Below are positions 55,472 to 63,819 of a stretch of 64,000 nt of DNA, in pieces. The first letter of the stretch is position 1; each line of letters opens with the position of its first letter. Position numbers and translations under genes: made by a program. Origin of the DNA: Bacillota bacterium. GTDB taxonomy: Bacteria; Bacillota; Clostridia; Acetivibrionales; DSM-1351. Where the stretch lies: assembly GCA_023460955.1 (NCBI GenBank), contig JAEWOH010000024.1, positions 62,001 through 126,000 on the forward strand. The letters run 5' to 3'. Under the pieces are notes generated by a model, which was not told the DNA's origin, made no database searches, and saw nothing but the letters and a program-made list of their open reading frames with translations.

Positions 55472-55861
55472 ATGAATATAGCATTTATTGCTCATGATAA
55501 TAAAAAAGAATTAATGGCTAGTTTTTGTATAGCCTATAAATATATTCTACAACAGCATCATTTAATTGCAACCCGTTCTACAGGCATAGTTATAAATAAG
55601 GCTACCGGACTTAATATCAATCTCCTTGCATATGGAAGTCTTGGTGCCCAGCAGCTTGGAGCTAGGATTGCATGCGATGAAATAGATCTACTTATTTATT
55701 TCAGAGATGCTAATGTTGAGAATGATACAAATACCTTCCTGCTATTTAAACATTGTGATGCAAATAATATTCCGTATGCAACTAATATTGCTACAGCTGA
55801 GGTTCTTATAAAAGGTCTGGAACGAGAAGATCTTGCGTGGAGAGATTTGCTTCGCTCATAA
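55472..55861 (+). CDS. mgsA: Methylglyoxal synthase
   Basis: Converts dihydroxyacetone phosphate to methylglyoxal and phosphate, a bypass under phosphate limitation or carbon overflow. The 129 residues begin IAFIAHDNKKELM, with the catalytic Asp region near DLLIYFRDA and ATRSTG for phosphate binding. It is 25 bases after minE, so cotranscribed; the ribosome binding site is weak (AAAGG). Confidence 0.92.
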   Translation: MNIAFIAHDNKKELMASFCIAYKYILQQHHLIATRSTGIVINKATGLNINLLAYGSLGAQQLGARIACDEIDLLIYFRDANVENDTNTFLLFKHCDANNIPYATNIATAEVLIKGLEREDLAWRDLLRS

Positions 55862-55906
55862 TAACTGTAAATCTGCTAAAATGGTGTTAAATTAAGTTTA
55901 TTTATC

Positions 55907-55941
55907 AAAGGCTCGTGCTTAAAAAGGCACGAGCCTTTTTT
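55907..55941 (+). terminator. Terminator of the min-mgsA unit
   Basis: A perfect 12-bp stem AAAGGCTCGTGC with its complement (55907-55918 with 55927-55938) and a T run to 55941. Confidence 0.88.
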
Positions 55942-56025
55942 AAGCATAACGAATAAAACAGCTGTTATATAAAATTCAGTTTTGAATGTGAATAAGAAAT
56001 GCTTTTATTTATTATGGCACTGGAT

Positions 56026-56046
56026 TTGTTATGAACCTTACTATTT
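56026..56046 (+). repeat. Relic of the structured ~240-nt repeat
   Basis: Twenty of 21 bases match the right-hand part of repeat copy C (TTGTTATGAACC and following). The sequence on each side has diverged, so this is most likely the remains of a fourth, decayed copy, in the gap before the hydrogenase operon. Confidence 0.5.
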
Positions 56047-56068
56047 TATGTATTAAACTTCAAATTCC

Positions 56069-56096
56069 TTGGAATGTTATAAATGGAATATATACT
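56069..56096 (+). promoter_or_regulatory. Candidate promoter of the hydrogenase operon
   Basis: TTGGAA (56069-56074), a 16-base spacer and TATACT (56091-56096). If real, transcription starts near 56103, which rules out the in-frame ATG at 56083 as translation start. Confidence 0.4.
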
Positions 56097-56154
56097 ATTC
56101 CAAATAACTGGAAGGCTGGTGATTGCTATAACAAAACCACAGGAGATTGATGTT

Positions 56155-56661
56155 ATGGAACCCGTCGGAGAAGCTTTTCCGAAGGAAAAGTATGATGAAC
56201 TCAATAATTTTATTGAAAGCCTTGAAACAACAAAGGGTGCATTGATTGAAATTCTTCACAAAGCACAGCATATTTTCGGATATCTTCCAAGGGATGTACA
56301 GCTTTATATTGCCAGAAAATTAGGCATACCCGGCGCGGAAGTTTTCGGAGTGGTAAGCTTTTATTCGTATTTCAGTACAAAACCCAGCGGAAAGCACACT
56401 ATAAGTGTTTGTATGGGAACTGCCTGCTTTGTAAGGGGTGCCGATAAGGTGCTGGAAAAATTCAAGGAAAAGCTTGGTATTGAGTCAAACGAAACAACTG
56501 AAGACGGTCTGTTTACCATAAAGGATGTACGTTGCATAGGTGCCTGCGGGCTGGCCCCTGTTGTCATGGTGGATGGCAAGGTATTCGGGAGAGTTAAGCC
56601 TGATGATATCAACGATATATTGGATTTATACCGTGCAAAGGAGGTACAGTATGCAGATTAA
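56155..56661 (+). CDS. hydC: NADH-linked [FeFe] hydrogenase, NuoE-like subunit (HydC)
   Basis: Thioredoxin-fold [2Fe-2S] subunit, 168 residues. The four ligands are Cys86 and Cys91 (CMGTAC) and Cys127 and Cys131 (CIGAC), the NuoE pattern. It passes electrons in the NADH module together with HydB. I chose the ATG at 56155 because AGGAG at 56141-56145 is well spaced. It also gives the usual length and lies downstream of the candidate promoter; an ATG at 56083 is the alternative. The hydB start overlaps its end by 11 bases. Confidence 0.9.
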   Translation: MEPVGEAFPKEKYDELNNFIESLETTKGALIEILHKAQHIFGYLPRDVQLYIARKLGIPGAEVFGVVSFYSYFSTKPSGKHTISVCMGTACFVRGADKVLEKFKEKLGIESNETTEDGLFTIKDVRCIGACGLAPVVMVDGKVFGRVKPDDINDILDLYRAKEVQYAD

Positions 56662-58378
56662 ATCCCTGGAGATGCTCAACAAGGTTAAACAGGACGCGTC
56701 TGAGAAGGTAAAGATCAGACAACATAGGGATAAAACACAGACCAACAGGAATGTTCTCGTCTGCGGTGGTACAGGCTGCCTTGCCAATGATAGTGACAAG
56801 GTTATTAAAAATCTGGAAATGATTTTAAAAGCAAGAGGTCTTAACGATAAGGTTCATGTTATAAGGACAGGGTGTTTTGGTTTCTGCGAACAAGGTCCCA
56901 TTGTAAAGATTGAACCTGATAATGTATTTTATGTTCGTGTGGGGCCCAAGGACGCAAAGGATATTATAGATCAGCATCTGGTCCAGGGAACGAGAGTTGA
57001 AAGACTTCTGTATGAAGATCCTCAAACAAAGGAAAAAGTCCCCACACAGGAGCAAATGGCCTTCTATAAAAAACAGCAGAGAGTTGCGCTGAGGAATTGC
57101 GGTCTTATAAATCCTGAAGATATTAATGAGTATATTGCAATGGACGGCTACCAGGCACTGGGAAAAGCGCTTACACAGCAGTCTCCTCAAGAGGTAATTA
57201 ACATTGTTAAGCAATCAGGGCTTCGCGGACGTGGAGGCGGAGGCTTTCCTACAGGACTCAAATGGGAAATCACAAACAAACAGCAGAATAAGGAAAAATA
57301 TATTATTTGTAACGCCGACGAGGGTGACCCCGGAGCCTTTATGGACAGGAGCATTCTTGAGGGCGACCCCCACAGCGTAATAGAGGCTATGGCAATTGGG
57401 GCTTACGCTATAGGCGCAGATAAGGGTATCGTTTATATAAGAGCGGAATACCCGCTTGCAATAGCCCGACTGACAAACGCACTTCAGCAGGCTCGGGATT
57501 ATGGACTACTGGGAAAGAACGTTTTCGGAACCGATTTCAGTTTTGATGTGAGACTGAAATATGGAGCAGGGGCTTTTGTTTGTGGGGAAGAAACGGCCCT
57601 TATTAATTCCTGTGAAGGAAAAAGGGGCGAGCCTAACTACAAACCCCCTTATCCTGCTGAGGAAGGCTACTGGGGCTACCCGACCTGCGTTAATAACGTG
57701 GAAACCTTTGCAAATATACCTGTAATCATGAACCGTGGTGCCGACTGGTTTGCAGCAATGGGAACTGAAAAGAGCAAGGGAACAAAGGTGTTCGCACTTG
57801 CAGGAAAAATCAATAATGTCGGTCTAGTGGAAGTTCCCATGGGAATTACTCTTCGTGAAATTATTTATGATATCGGAGGGGGAATCCCCCATGGAAAGAA
57901 ATTCAAGGCAGTTCAGACCGGAGGACCCTCAGGTGGTGTTATTACAGAGGAGAACCTGGATACGCCAATAGATTATGACGGCCTAATAAAAATTGGAAGT
58001 ATGATGGGCTCAGGCGGAATGATTGTAATGGACGAAGATGACAATATGGTTAATATCGCAAAATTCTATCTGGAGTTTACAATGGATGAAGCCTGCGGTA
58101 GATGCGGTCCCGGACGTATAGGAACAAAAAGATTGTTTGAAATGCTTCATAAAATAACCTCCGGAGAGGCTACTATGGCTGACCTGGATGCTATGAAGCA
58201 GTTGGCTTACATGGTTAAGGACAGTGCTTTATGCGGGTTGTGTCAGACTGCTCCCAATCCTATATTAAGTACTATGAAATATTTCTGGAACGAGTATCTT
58301 GAATTTGTAAAGGACGAGGATCACCCAAGGGGTGAAGGAAAATACGTTCCAAAAAACAAAATAGGGATGAAGTCCTAG
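56651..58378 (+). CDS. hydB: NADH-linked [FeFe] hydrogenase, NuoF-like flavoprotein subunit (HydB) without C-terminal ferredoxin domain
   Basis: 575 residues. An N-terminal thioredoxin-like [2Fe-2S] domain has Cys38, Cys43, Cys75 and Cys79. A NuoF core for FMN and NADH follows, with GRGGGGFPTGLKW and GEETALI. The [4Fe-4S] site has Cys482, Cys485, a Cys-poor CGPGR turn and Cys528/531. The protein then stops after ~45 residues. In Thermotoga-type bifurcating HydB a further domain with two [4Fe-4S] clusters follows here; it is absent. AAAGGAGG decides the ATG at 56651 against a longer in-frame reading from 56540 that overlaps hydC. Confidence 0.93.
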   Translation: MQIKSLEMLNKVKQDASEKVKIRQHRDKTQTNRNVLVCGGTGCLANDSDKVIKNLEMILKARGLNDKVHVIRTGCFGFCEQGPIVKIEPDNVFYVRVGPKDAKDIIDQHLVQGTRVERLLYEDPQTKEKVPTQEQMAFYKKQQRVALRNCGLINPEDINEYIAMDGYQALGKALTQQSPQEVINIVKQSGLRGRGGGGFPTGLKWEITNKQQNKEKYIICNADEGDPGAFMDRSILEGDPHSVIEAMAIGAYAIGADKGIVYIRAEYPLAIARLTNALQQARDYGLLGKNVFGTDFSFDVRLKYGAGAFVCGEETALINSCEGKRGEPNYKPPYPAEEGYWGYPTCVNNVETFANIPVIMNRGADWFAAMGTEKSKGTKVFALAGKINNVGLVEVPMGITLREIIYDIGGGIPHGKKFKAVQTGGPSGGVITEENLDTPIDYDGLIKIGSMMGSGGMIVMDEDDNMVNIAKFYLEFTMDEACGRCGPGRIGTKRLFEMLHKITSGEATMADLDAMKQLAYMVKDSALCGLCQTAPNPILSTMKYFWNEYLEFVKDEDHPRGEGKYVPKNKIGMKS

Positions 58379-58390
58379 AGGAGGTGCTAT

Positions 58391-60220
58391 ATGGGTATAA
58401 GAATTGAAAGGAATAATAAAAGTAAAAAATCAGAAAACACCGGAATGGCTGAGCAAAATTCGGAGGGTAGGAAAATAAACGTCCGGATTAATGACCAGGA
58501 TATAACTGTAACAGAGGGAATAACCATACTGGAAGCGGCACATAGGGCAGGAGTAAGAATACCTACGTTATGTCATTTGGATTTACATGATCTGCAGCTT
58601 TATAATAAGACAGCCTCCTGCAGAGTGTGTATGGTTGAAGTGGTTGATGAAAGAAATAATCGAAACAAACTTGTTCCCTCGTGTGTAACCAAGCTTCAGG
58701 ATGGCATGTCTGTAAGAACAGACACAAGAAGAGCTATAACCGCAAGGAGAATGGCGGTGGAGCTATTGCTTTCAAACCATCCTAACGAATGCTTTACCTG
58801 CCCCAAGAATCTTGAATGTGAGCTGCAGTCACTGGCTGAGGAGCTTAATGTAAGAGAAATACGCTGGGAAGGGGAAAGAATGAGCTACCCCAAGGACATT
58901 TCCAGTGATGCAATAGTAAAGGATGCAAACAAATGTATCTATTGCAGACGGTGTGAAACCGCATGTAACGAAGTACAAACCTGCGGTATTCTGTCAGGCA
59001 TAGGCAGGGGCTTCAATTCCTTCGTGGGGCCATTTGCAAACATACCCATGGTTGAGTCCTCCTGTACCTATTGCGGTCAGTGCGTACAAGTCTGTCCGAC
59101 AGCGGCTCTGACAGAGGTTTACCATACAGATAAGGTTTGGGAAGCCATAAATGACCCCGACAAATATGTAATTGTCCAGACGGCACCTGCTATCAGAGTT
59201 GCTCTTGGAGAACTGTTCGGAATGGAGGCAGGTACTATCGTTACAGGAAAAATGGTAACAGCTTTAAAACGCATGGGTTTTGATGCTGTATTTGATACCG
59301 ATTTTGGTGCAGATCTGACAATTATGGAGGAGGCTTCGGAATTAATTTATCGTCTTAAGAACAATAAGACACTCCCCATACTTACTAACTGCTGTCCGGC
59401 GTGGGTTAAGTTTATAGAACATCAATTTCCTGAGCTTATTCATATTCCGTCCACCTGTAAATCTCCTCATATAATGCTTGGAGCGATTGCTAAAACCTAT
59501 TATGCCGAAAAGATGGGTCTTGATCCCGATAATATCGTTGTGGTGTCCGTAATGCCATGCATTGCTAAAAAAGCAGAAGCAAAGCGTCCCGAACTCACAA
59601 AGGACGAACATAACAATGTTGATATATCAATAACAACCCGTGAGCTTGGCGCAATGATTCATGAAGCCGGAATAGAATTTGTAAAGCTGCCGGACAGTGA
59701 ATTTGACCATCCGCTGGGGGAAACCACAGGCGCATCAGTTATTTTCGGAACAGCAGGCGGTGTTATTGAGGCGGCATTGCGTACCGCCTCAGAGTGGATG
59801 ACCGGAAAGCCTCTTGAAAAGGTGGAATTTGAAGAGTTGAGAGGGTTGGATGGAGTCAGAAGGGCAACGGTAAAAATAGGAGATCAGGAGCTTAAAATCG
59901 GCATAGCCAGCGGTTTGGGTAATGCCCGACACATTCTAGAGGACATTCGTGACGGAAAAGCCGAGTATCATGCAATAGAGATAATGGCTTGCCCCGGAGG
60001 CTGCATTGCCGGTGGAGGACAACCCTATCACCATGGTAATGATGAGATTATTAAGCGACGCAGGGAAGCTATTTATGAAGAAGATAACAGAAAGAAGATA
60101 AGAAAGTCTCATGAAAACAAGGAAATTCTTGAGCTTTACAGAACTTACCTTGGAGAACCCTTTGGTGAGAAGGCCCATGAACTTCTTCATACCCATTTTG
60201 AGGAGAGGGAGAGGATATAA
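58391..60220 (+). CDS. hydA: [FeFe] hydrogenase catalytic subunit (HydA)
   Basis: 609 residues, cytoplasmic. A hydrophilic N-terminal extension (1-27) is followed by a [2Fe-2S] plant-ferredoxin-like domain. Next come a His-Cys3 [4Fe-4S] site (HPNECFTCPKNLEC) and a two-[4Fe-4S] ferredoxin domain (CIYCRRCETAC and CTYCGQCVQVCP). The H-cluster domain has L1 TNCCPAW with Cys334-Cys335, L2 MPCIAKKAEAKR with Cys390 and L3 MACPGGCIAGGGQP with Cys534 and Cys538. L1 has Asn where Ser is common (TSCCP). The C-terminus has no further cysteines, so the extra [2Fe-2S] domain of Thermotoga HydA is missing. Follows hydB after 12 bases with an AGAGGAGG site. The H-cluster maturases are not in the window. Confidence 0.95.
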   Translation: MGIRIERNNKSKKSENTGMAEQNSEGRKINVRINDQDITVTEGITILEAAHRAGVRIPTLCHLDLHDLQLYNKTASCRVCMVEVVDERNNRNKLVPSCVTKLQDGMSVRTDTRRAITARRMAVELLLSNHPNECFTCPKNLECELQSLAEELNVREIRWEGERMSYPKDISSDAIVKDANKCIYCRRCETACNEVQTCGILSGIGRGFNSFVGPFANIPMVESSCTYCGQCVQVCPTAALTEVYHTDKVWEAINDPDKYVIVQTAPAIRVALGELFGMEAGTIVTGKMVTALKRMGFDAVFDTDFGADLTIMEEASELIYRLKNNKTLPILTNCCPAWVKFIEHQFPELIHIPSTCKSPHIMLGAIAKTYYAEKMGLDPDNIVVVSVMPCIAKKAEAKRPELTKDEHNNVDISITTRELGAMIHEAGIEFVKLPDSEFDHPLGETTGASVIFGTAGGVIEAALRTASEWMTGKPLEKVEFEELRGLDGVRRATVKIGDQELKIGIASGLGNARHILEDIRDGKAEYHAIEIMACPGGCIAGGGQPYHHGNDEIIKRRREAIYEEDNRKKIRKSHENKEILELYRTYLGEPFGEKAHELLHTHFEERERI

Positions 60221-60272
60221 CGAGGCAACAAGTGTCCATGGTCACCTTTGGGATCTTTGCCTCGTTGAAACG
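60217..60272 (-). repeat. Short palindromic repeat, copy 2
   Basis: Reverse-complement copy of the repeat at 14191-14250, 56 bases, with inverted ends ACGAGGCAA/TTGCCTCGT. It overlaps the hydA stop codon (60218-60220), so the element forms the 3' end of the operon. The T run expected of a terminator is absent. Confidence 0.7.
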
Positions 60273-60332
60273 AACAGTTATGAGAGTGTTACTCCTTTGA
60301 GATGTAAATTTAACTTAATCGTTATAAAACCT

Positions 60333-60370
60333 ATAAATTGGGCTATGAACACTGTTCTAGCCCAATTTAT
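60333..60370 (+). terminator. Hairpin downstream of hydA
   Basis: A perfect 13-bp stem (60333-60345 with 60358-60370) with a 12-base loop. The tail is only weakly T-rich, so termination here is likely but not certain. Confidence 0.5.
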
Positions 60371-60448
60371 CAATTTCCGGTATATTGTAATGATTAGAAA
60401 TATATGTAAAAATAATCAGTGTTATTAATCTTAATGGAGGCTTTTAAT

Positions 60449-63400
60449 ATGAAAAAACAAAGTATTGTATTAATAAACATAATAGTATTTTTAAGCATTA
60501 TTTGCACCCAATTTGCTATAGCAGCGGATACTTCAGTTAATGATTTAAACTCTTCAAAAGCGGCGTCACAAAAGATTTTCGATTGGGAGATGGATAATAC
60601 CCATTTGTCGGGTGATTACAACAGTATTGTATACGGAAAGGGACTTTTTGTAGCAGTAGGTAATAAAGGAATAATATCAGTATCAAAGGATTTAAAAAAC
60701 TGGGATACCGTATTTTTGAAAGACTATTACTTCGGACCTGACCCCGAAGGGGGCTTCAATACGGTGCTATTTAACGGTGATGTGTTTGTGGCAGCCGGGG
60801 GAAGAGCTATTGCCTACTCAAAGGATGGATACCACTGGAATAAGGTAGATGTTGACAACAATTCAAATGGTAAACAGACAAAATTCAATATTTCTTACGA
60901 TGCAATTGTAGAGCATGGCTTTAGTAAAGGGAAAACGCTGATATTAACTGGTATGGGTGTTTTAGCATACTCTACTGACGGTGTAAATTGGGTAAACCAA
61001 CCCAATGTTTCTATTTCACATGAGGGCATGTTTACAACTGGCTCAATATTTACAAATACAATATATGATGGAAACAAATTTGTTACCTTTTGTAACGAAT
61101 TAATTGATGAAAACCTTAATAAAAAGTACTTTGTTTACACCTCTAAAGATGGTTTGGTTTGGGAGAAGAAGGAAACTCAAGACTTTGCCAGCAAAAACAT
61201 TGAATATTTATCTTTTATTGGAGAGAAATATTATGCCACTTATTACAACTATTATGAAGGTTCAAAAGGTTCATTCGAATCGGAGGATCTTGCTGATTGG
61301 CAGGAATCCAAGGATAAGTCGGATAAAATAAGCAATGCAAGCATTGATGGGGTTGATTACAAACTAGGGGATGGTATATACAGTAATCAAAAGGGTAAGG
61401 GCTCTGTTTCTGAGTATAAGGTTAATGGGACCTCAATTTTGAAGGACATATGTAAAGGTGACGGGAAACTGGTAGCGGTAGGTTCAGGCGGATTGATCCT
61501 GGTTAAGGATATTGATCAAAAAGGGAAGTGGATGCCATCCGATGGTCAGGTATTCAAAAGTATCTATTCTGCAGCAGTTGGTAAAGTATGTATAGTAGCA
61601 GTGGGTAAAGAAGGACAGATTATTAAGAGTGAGGACGGTCATAAGTGGAGTATCATAAAGACAAGCATAAAGCAATCATTACATTCAGTAATATATGATG
61701 GAAAAAACTTTATTGCAGTGGGCGATAGAGGAACTATTGCGGTATCCTCAAATGGGGAGGCTTGGACACTTCTTTCATCAAAGACAAACAGTAACCTGAT
61801 GGTGGTGAAAAAGCTAAATAATAAGTATGTGGCTATTGGCAGCAATTCTACAATATTATTATCAAGTGATTCTAAAAACTGGAGTATAGTGTATGGGACT
61901 GAGATAGACCCATACACTAATGGTCAAAATATCACCGGAGTTACATATAAGGACGGTATGTATTATGCCATCTCCTCACAGAACTTTAATATATTTTCCT
62001 CAAAAGATTGTAAAGTATGGAAACAACAGAATGCGGGTTTCAGGAATTTTAATGATCTTACCAGTTATAAGGGTAGAATTGTACTTGTAGGAGGAGAATG
62101 GGGTGTTACAAGAGATATGAAAAACATCACATTGTCGATGGAAGGAATACATTCTCCGGTAAATGAAAATGAACCCTATAAAATAAATGTTTTTAAAGAT
62201 TTTCTTCTTACAAGTACTGCAGATGGAAATATATACTATTCACCTGATGGAATACTGTGGGATATTATCGGTAATTTGAAATCTCCAGATTGTGTTAATG
62301 CTTTTGTGGAATTCAAGGGCGCCTATTATGGCTTCACAAATAATGGAGCGATTATCAGAGGTGCTAAAATGGGTATGGTCAAGTCTGCCTCGGATATAAC
62401 TGCCAGTTATTTGTATAACTATCCTGATACTGTGAGTAATAAGTCAAGGGTTGTTAATCTGGTAAACCAGCCTATAATCAGAAATAATACTGTACTTATG
62501 ACTCCTGAGGCCATAAGTAAAATTTTTGGAGGAAACTATAACTGGGATGAGAAGAAAAAAACAGTTCAAATTAATATGGGTAAGAGAAGTATAAAATTTA
62601 CATTAAATTCTTCAAAGGCAGAAGCAAATGGCGAAAAATTGTACTTGAAACAGAAACCTATTATTTCGGGAAATTTAGTGTATGTTTCGGCAAAAGAGGC
62701 GTTTAATTCACTAGGTTATCTATTTACTTACGATAGCTTTTATAGACGGATTTATGTTACTATAGATGAAACCACAAAAGGTAAGACATTATCATTTAAA
62801 TCTGTTGCTTTTAAGAACAATGACGGAAATCTGTACGTCAATTCATTAACCTGTAATTCGAAGATATATGTAGCTGTTGCAGAGGGCGGAATCATTTGTA
62901 CCTCTAAGGAAGGGATAAATTGGGTAAGAAGCTCTGTTATTAAGGATACCTACTTTTCCAAAGTATTGTGGAATGGGAAACTGTTTATAGCGGCTGGTTA
63001 CACCATTTCGGATAATAAAACTTTGATATACGTCTCTGAAGATGGTGTAAAATGGTCAAAAGTTGATAATGTACCTTCTGTTAATTACATTACGGATGGA
63101 ACTGTGGGAGCCAGTGGACGAACTGTTGATCAGGTATATATCGGAAATGACCTAAAGCAAACTGTTCTGGTTACAGGTGACGGAACAACACTCACTTCAA
63201 AAGATGGTTTTGTTTGGGTGAAATCGTCAGAGCAAAAAGGAGGTAATTGGTTTTATGTATACTGGAATAAGGGTATTTATTATTTATCAGGAAGAGATAA
63301 CGGAAAAGTTTACACCTCAAAGGATGGTTTAATTTGGTCTCCGTTTAACAATAAGATACAGATAAACAAATTAATTAGTTCGGGTGATTCACTATGGGCC

Positions 63401-63724
63401 GTTCAGACCTATGGAGATGTGAACATCGATTCTTCAAGGCTCTACCGATCTAGTGACGGAAAGGTCTGGAGCTATGTTACCGATGTACCTCAAAAGATAA
63501 TAGAAGAAATAATTTATACCGGCAAAGGTTATGTTTTGATAGGACATAAAAATTCCATTCACTCAAACAAGGATTCCTTTGGAGCTTCAATGATATCAGA
63601 AGACGGGAATATATGGAGGTATTCGGAGGTTACGAAAAATCTGGACTTGACCAACGAGGCTTTGTGCCGCGATAATTTTGTCATCCTTGCCACAAGCAAA
63701 GGGTTGCTGATACTTGATAAATAA
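60449..63724 (+). CDS. Large secreted protein with repeated SxDGxxW beta-propeller-like motifs and a copper amine oxidase N-terminal-like domain
   Basis: 1091 residues with a signal peptide (about 1-26, ending AIAAD). It contains at least 13 spaced motifs of the form (Y/T/S)SxDGxxW, for example YSKDGYHW, TSKDGLVW, KSEDGHKW and YSPDGILW. Together they suggest one or two beta-propellers of the sialidase/photosystem-assembly type. Between them, residues about 664-775 look like the copper amine oxidase N-terminal (stalk) domain common in clostridial surface proteins, with VNLVNQPIIRNNTVLMTPE and YVSAKEAFNSLGY. No S-layer, dockerin or sortase signal was seen, so it is probably freely secreted. GGAGG at 60436-60440 supports the start at 60449. 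Function unknown. Confidence 0.75.
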   Translation: MKKQSIVLINIIVFLSIICTQFAIAADTSVNDLNSSKAASQKIFDWEMDNTHLSGDYNSIVYGKGLFVAVGNKGIISVSKDLKNWDTVFLKDYYFGPDPEGGFNTVLFNGDVFVAAGGRAIAYSKDGYHWNKVDVDNNSNGKQTKFNISYDAIVEHGFSKGKTLILTGMGVLAYSTDGVNWVNQPNVSISHEGMFTTGSIFTNTIYDGNKFVTFCNELIDENLNKKYFVYTSKDGLVWEKKETQDFASKNIEYLSFIGEKYYATYYNYYEGSKGSFESEDLADWQESKDKSDKISNASIDGVDYKLGDGIYSNQKGKGSVSEYKVNGTSILKDICKGDGKLVAVGSGGLILVKDIDQKGKWMPSDGQVFKSIYSAAVGKVCIVAVGKEGQIIKSEDGHKWSIIKTSIKQSLHSVIYDGKNFIAVGDRGTIAVSSNGEAWTLLSSKTNSNLMVVKKLNNKYVAIGSNSTILLSSDSKNWSIVYGTEIDPYTNGQNITGVTYKDGMYYAISSQNFNIFSSKDCKVWKQQNAGFRNFNDLTSYKGRIVLVGGEWGVTRDMKNITLSMEGIHSPVNENEPYKINVFKDFLLTSTADGNIYYSPDGILWDIIGNLKSPDCVNAFVEFKGAYYGFTNNGAIIRGAKMGMVKSASDITASYLYNYPDTVSNKSRVVNLVNQPIIRNNTVLMTPEAISKIFGGNYNWDEKKKTVQINMGKRSIKFTLNSSKAEANGEKLYLKQKPIISGNLVYVSAKEAFNSLGYLFTYDSFYRRIYVTIDETTKGKTLSFKSVAFKNNDGNLYVNSLTCNSKIYVAVAEGGIICTSKEGINWVRSSVIKDTYFSKVLWNGKLFIAAGYTISDNKTLIYVSEDGVKWSKVDNVPSVNYITDGTVGASGRTVDQVYIGNDLKQTVLVTGDGTTLTSKDGFVWVKSSEQKGGNWFYVYWNKGIYYLSGRDNGKVYTSKDGLIWSPFNNKIQINKLISSGDSLWAVQTYGDVNIDSSRLYRSSDGKVWSYVTDVPQKIIEEIIYTGKGYVLIGHKNSIHSNKDSFGASMISEDGNIWRYSEVTKNLDLTNEALCRDNFVILATSKGLLILDK

Positions 63725-63819
63725 TTTAAAAATAGCTATATGTCTCAATAAATATAGTAGCAGAGGGATTTATAAATAGTTATATATGCAATAAATATCG
63801 TAAAAGGAGATGACACGCT

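Noticed and set aside
56540..56650. Longer HydB reading starting inside hydC
   Set aside because: The extra 37 residues are an out-of-frame reading of hydC; the AAAGGAGG site marks the start at 56651.
60276..60315. Possible further relic of the 240-nt repeat after hydA (GTTATGAG ... GTAAATTT)
   Set aside because: Only scattered short matches in AT-rich sequence; much weaker than the relic at 56026.
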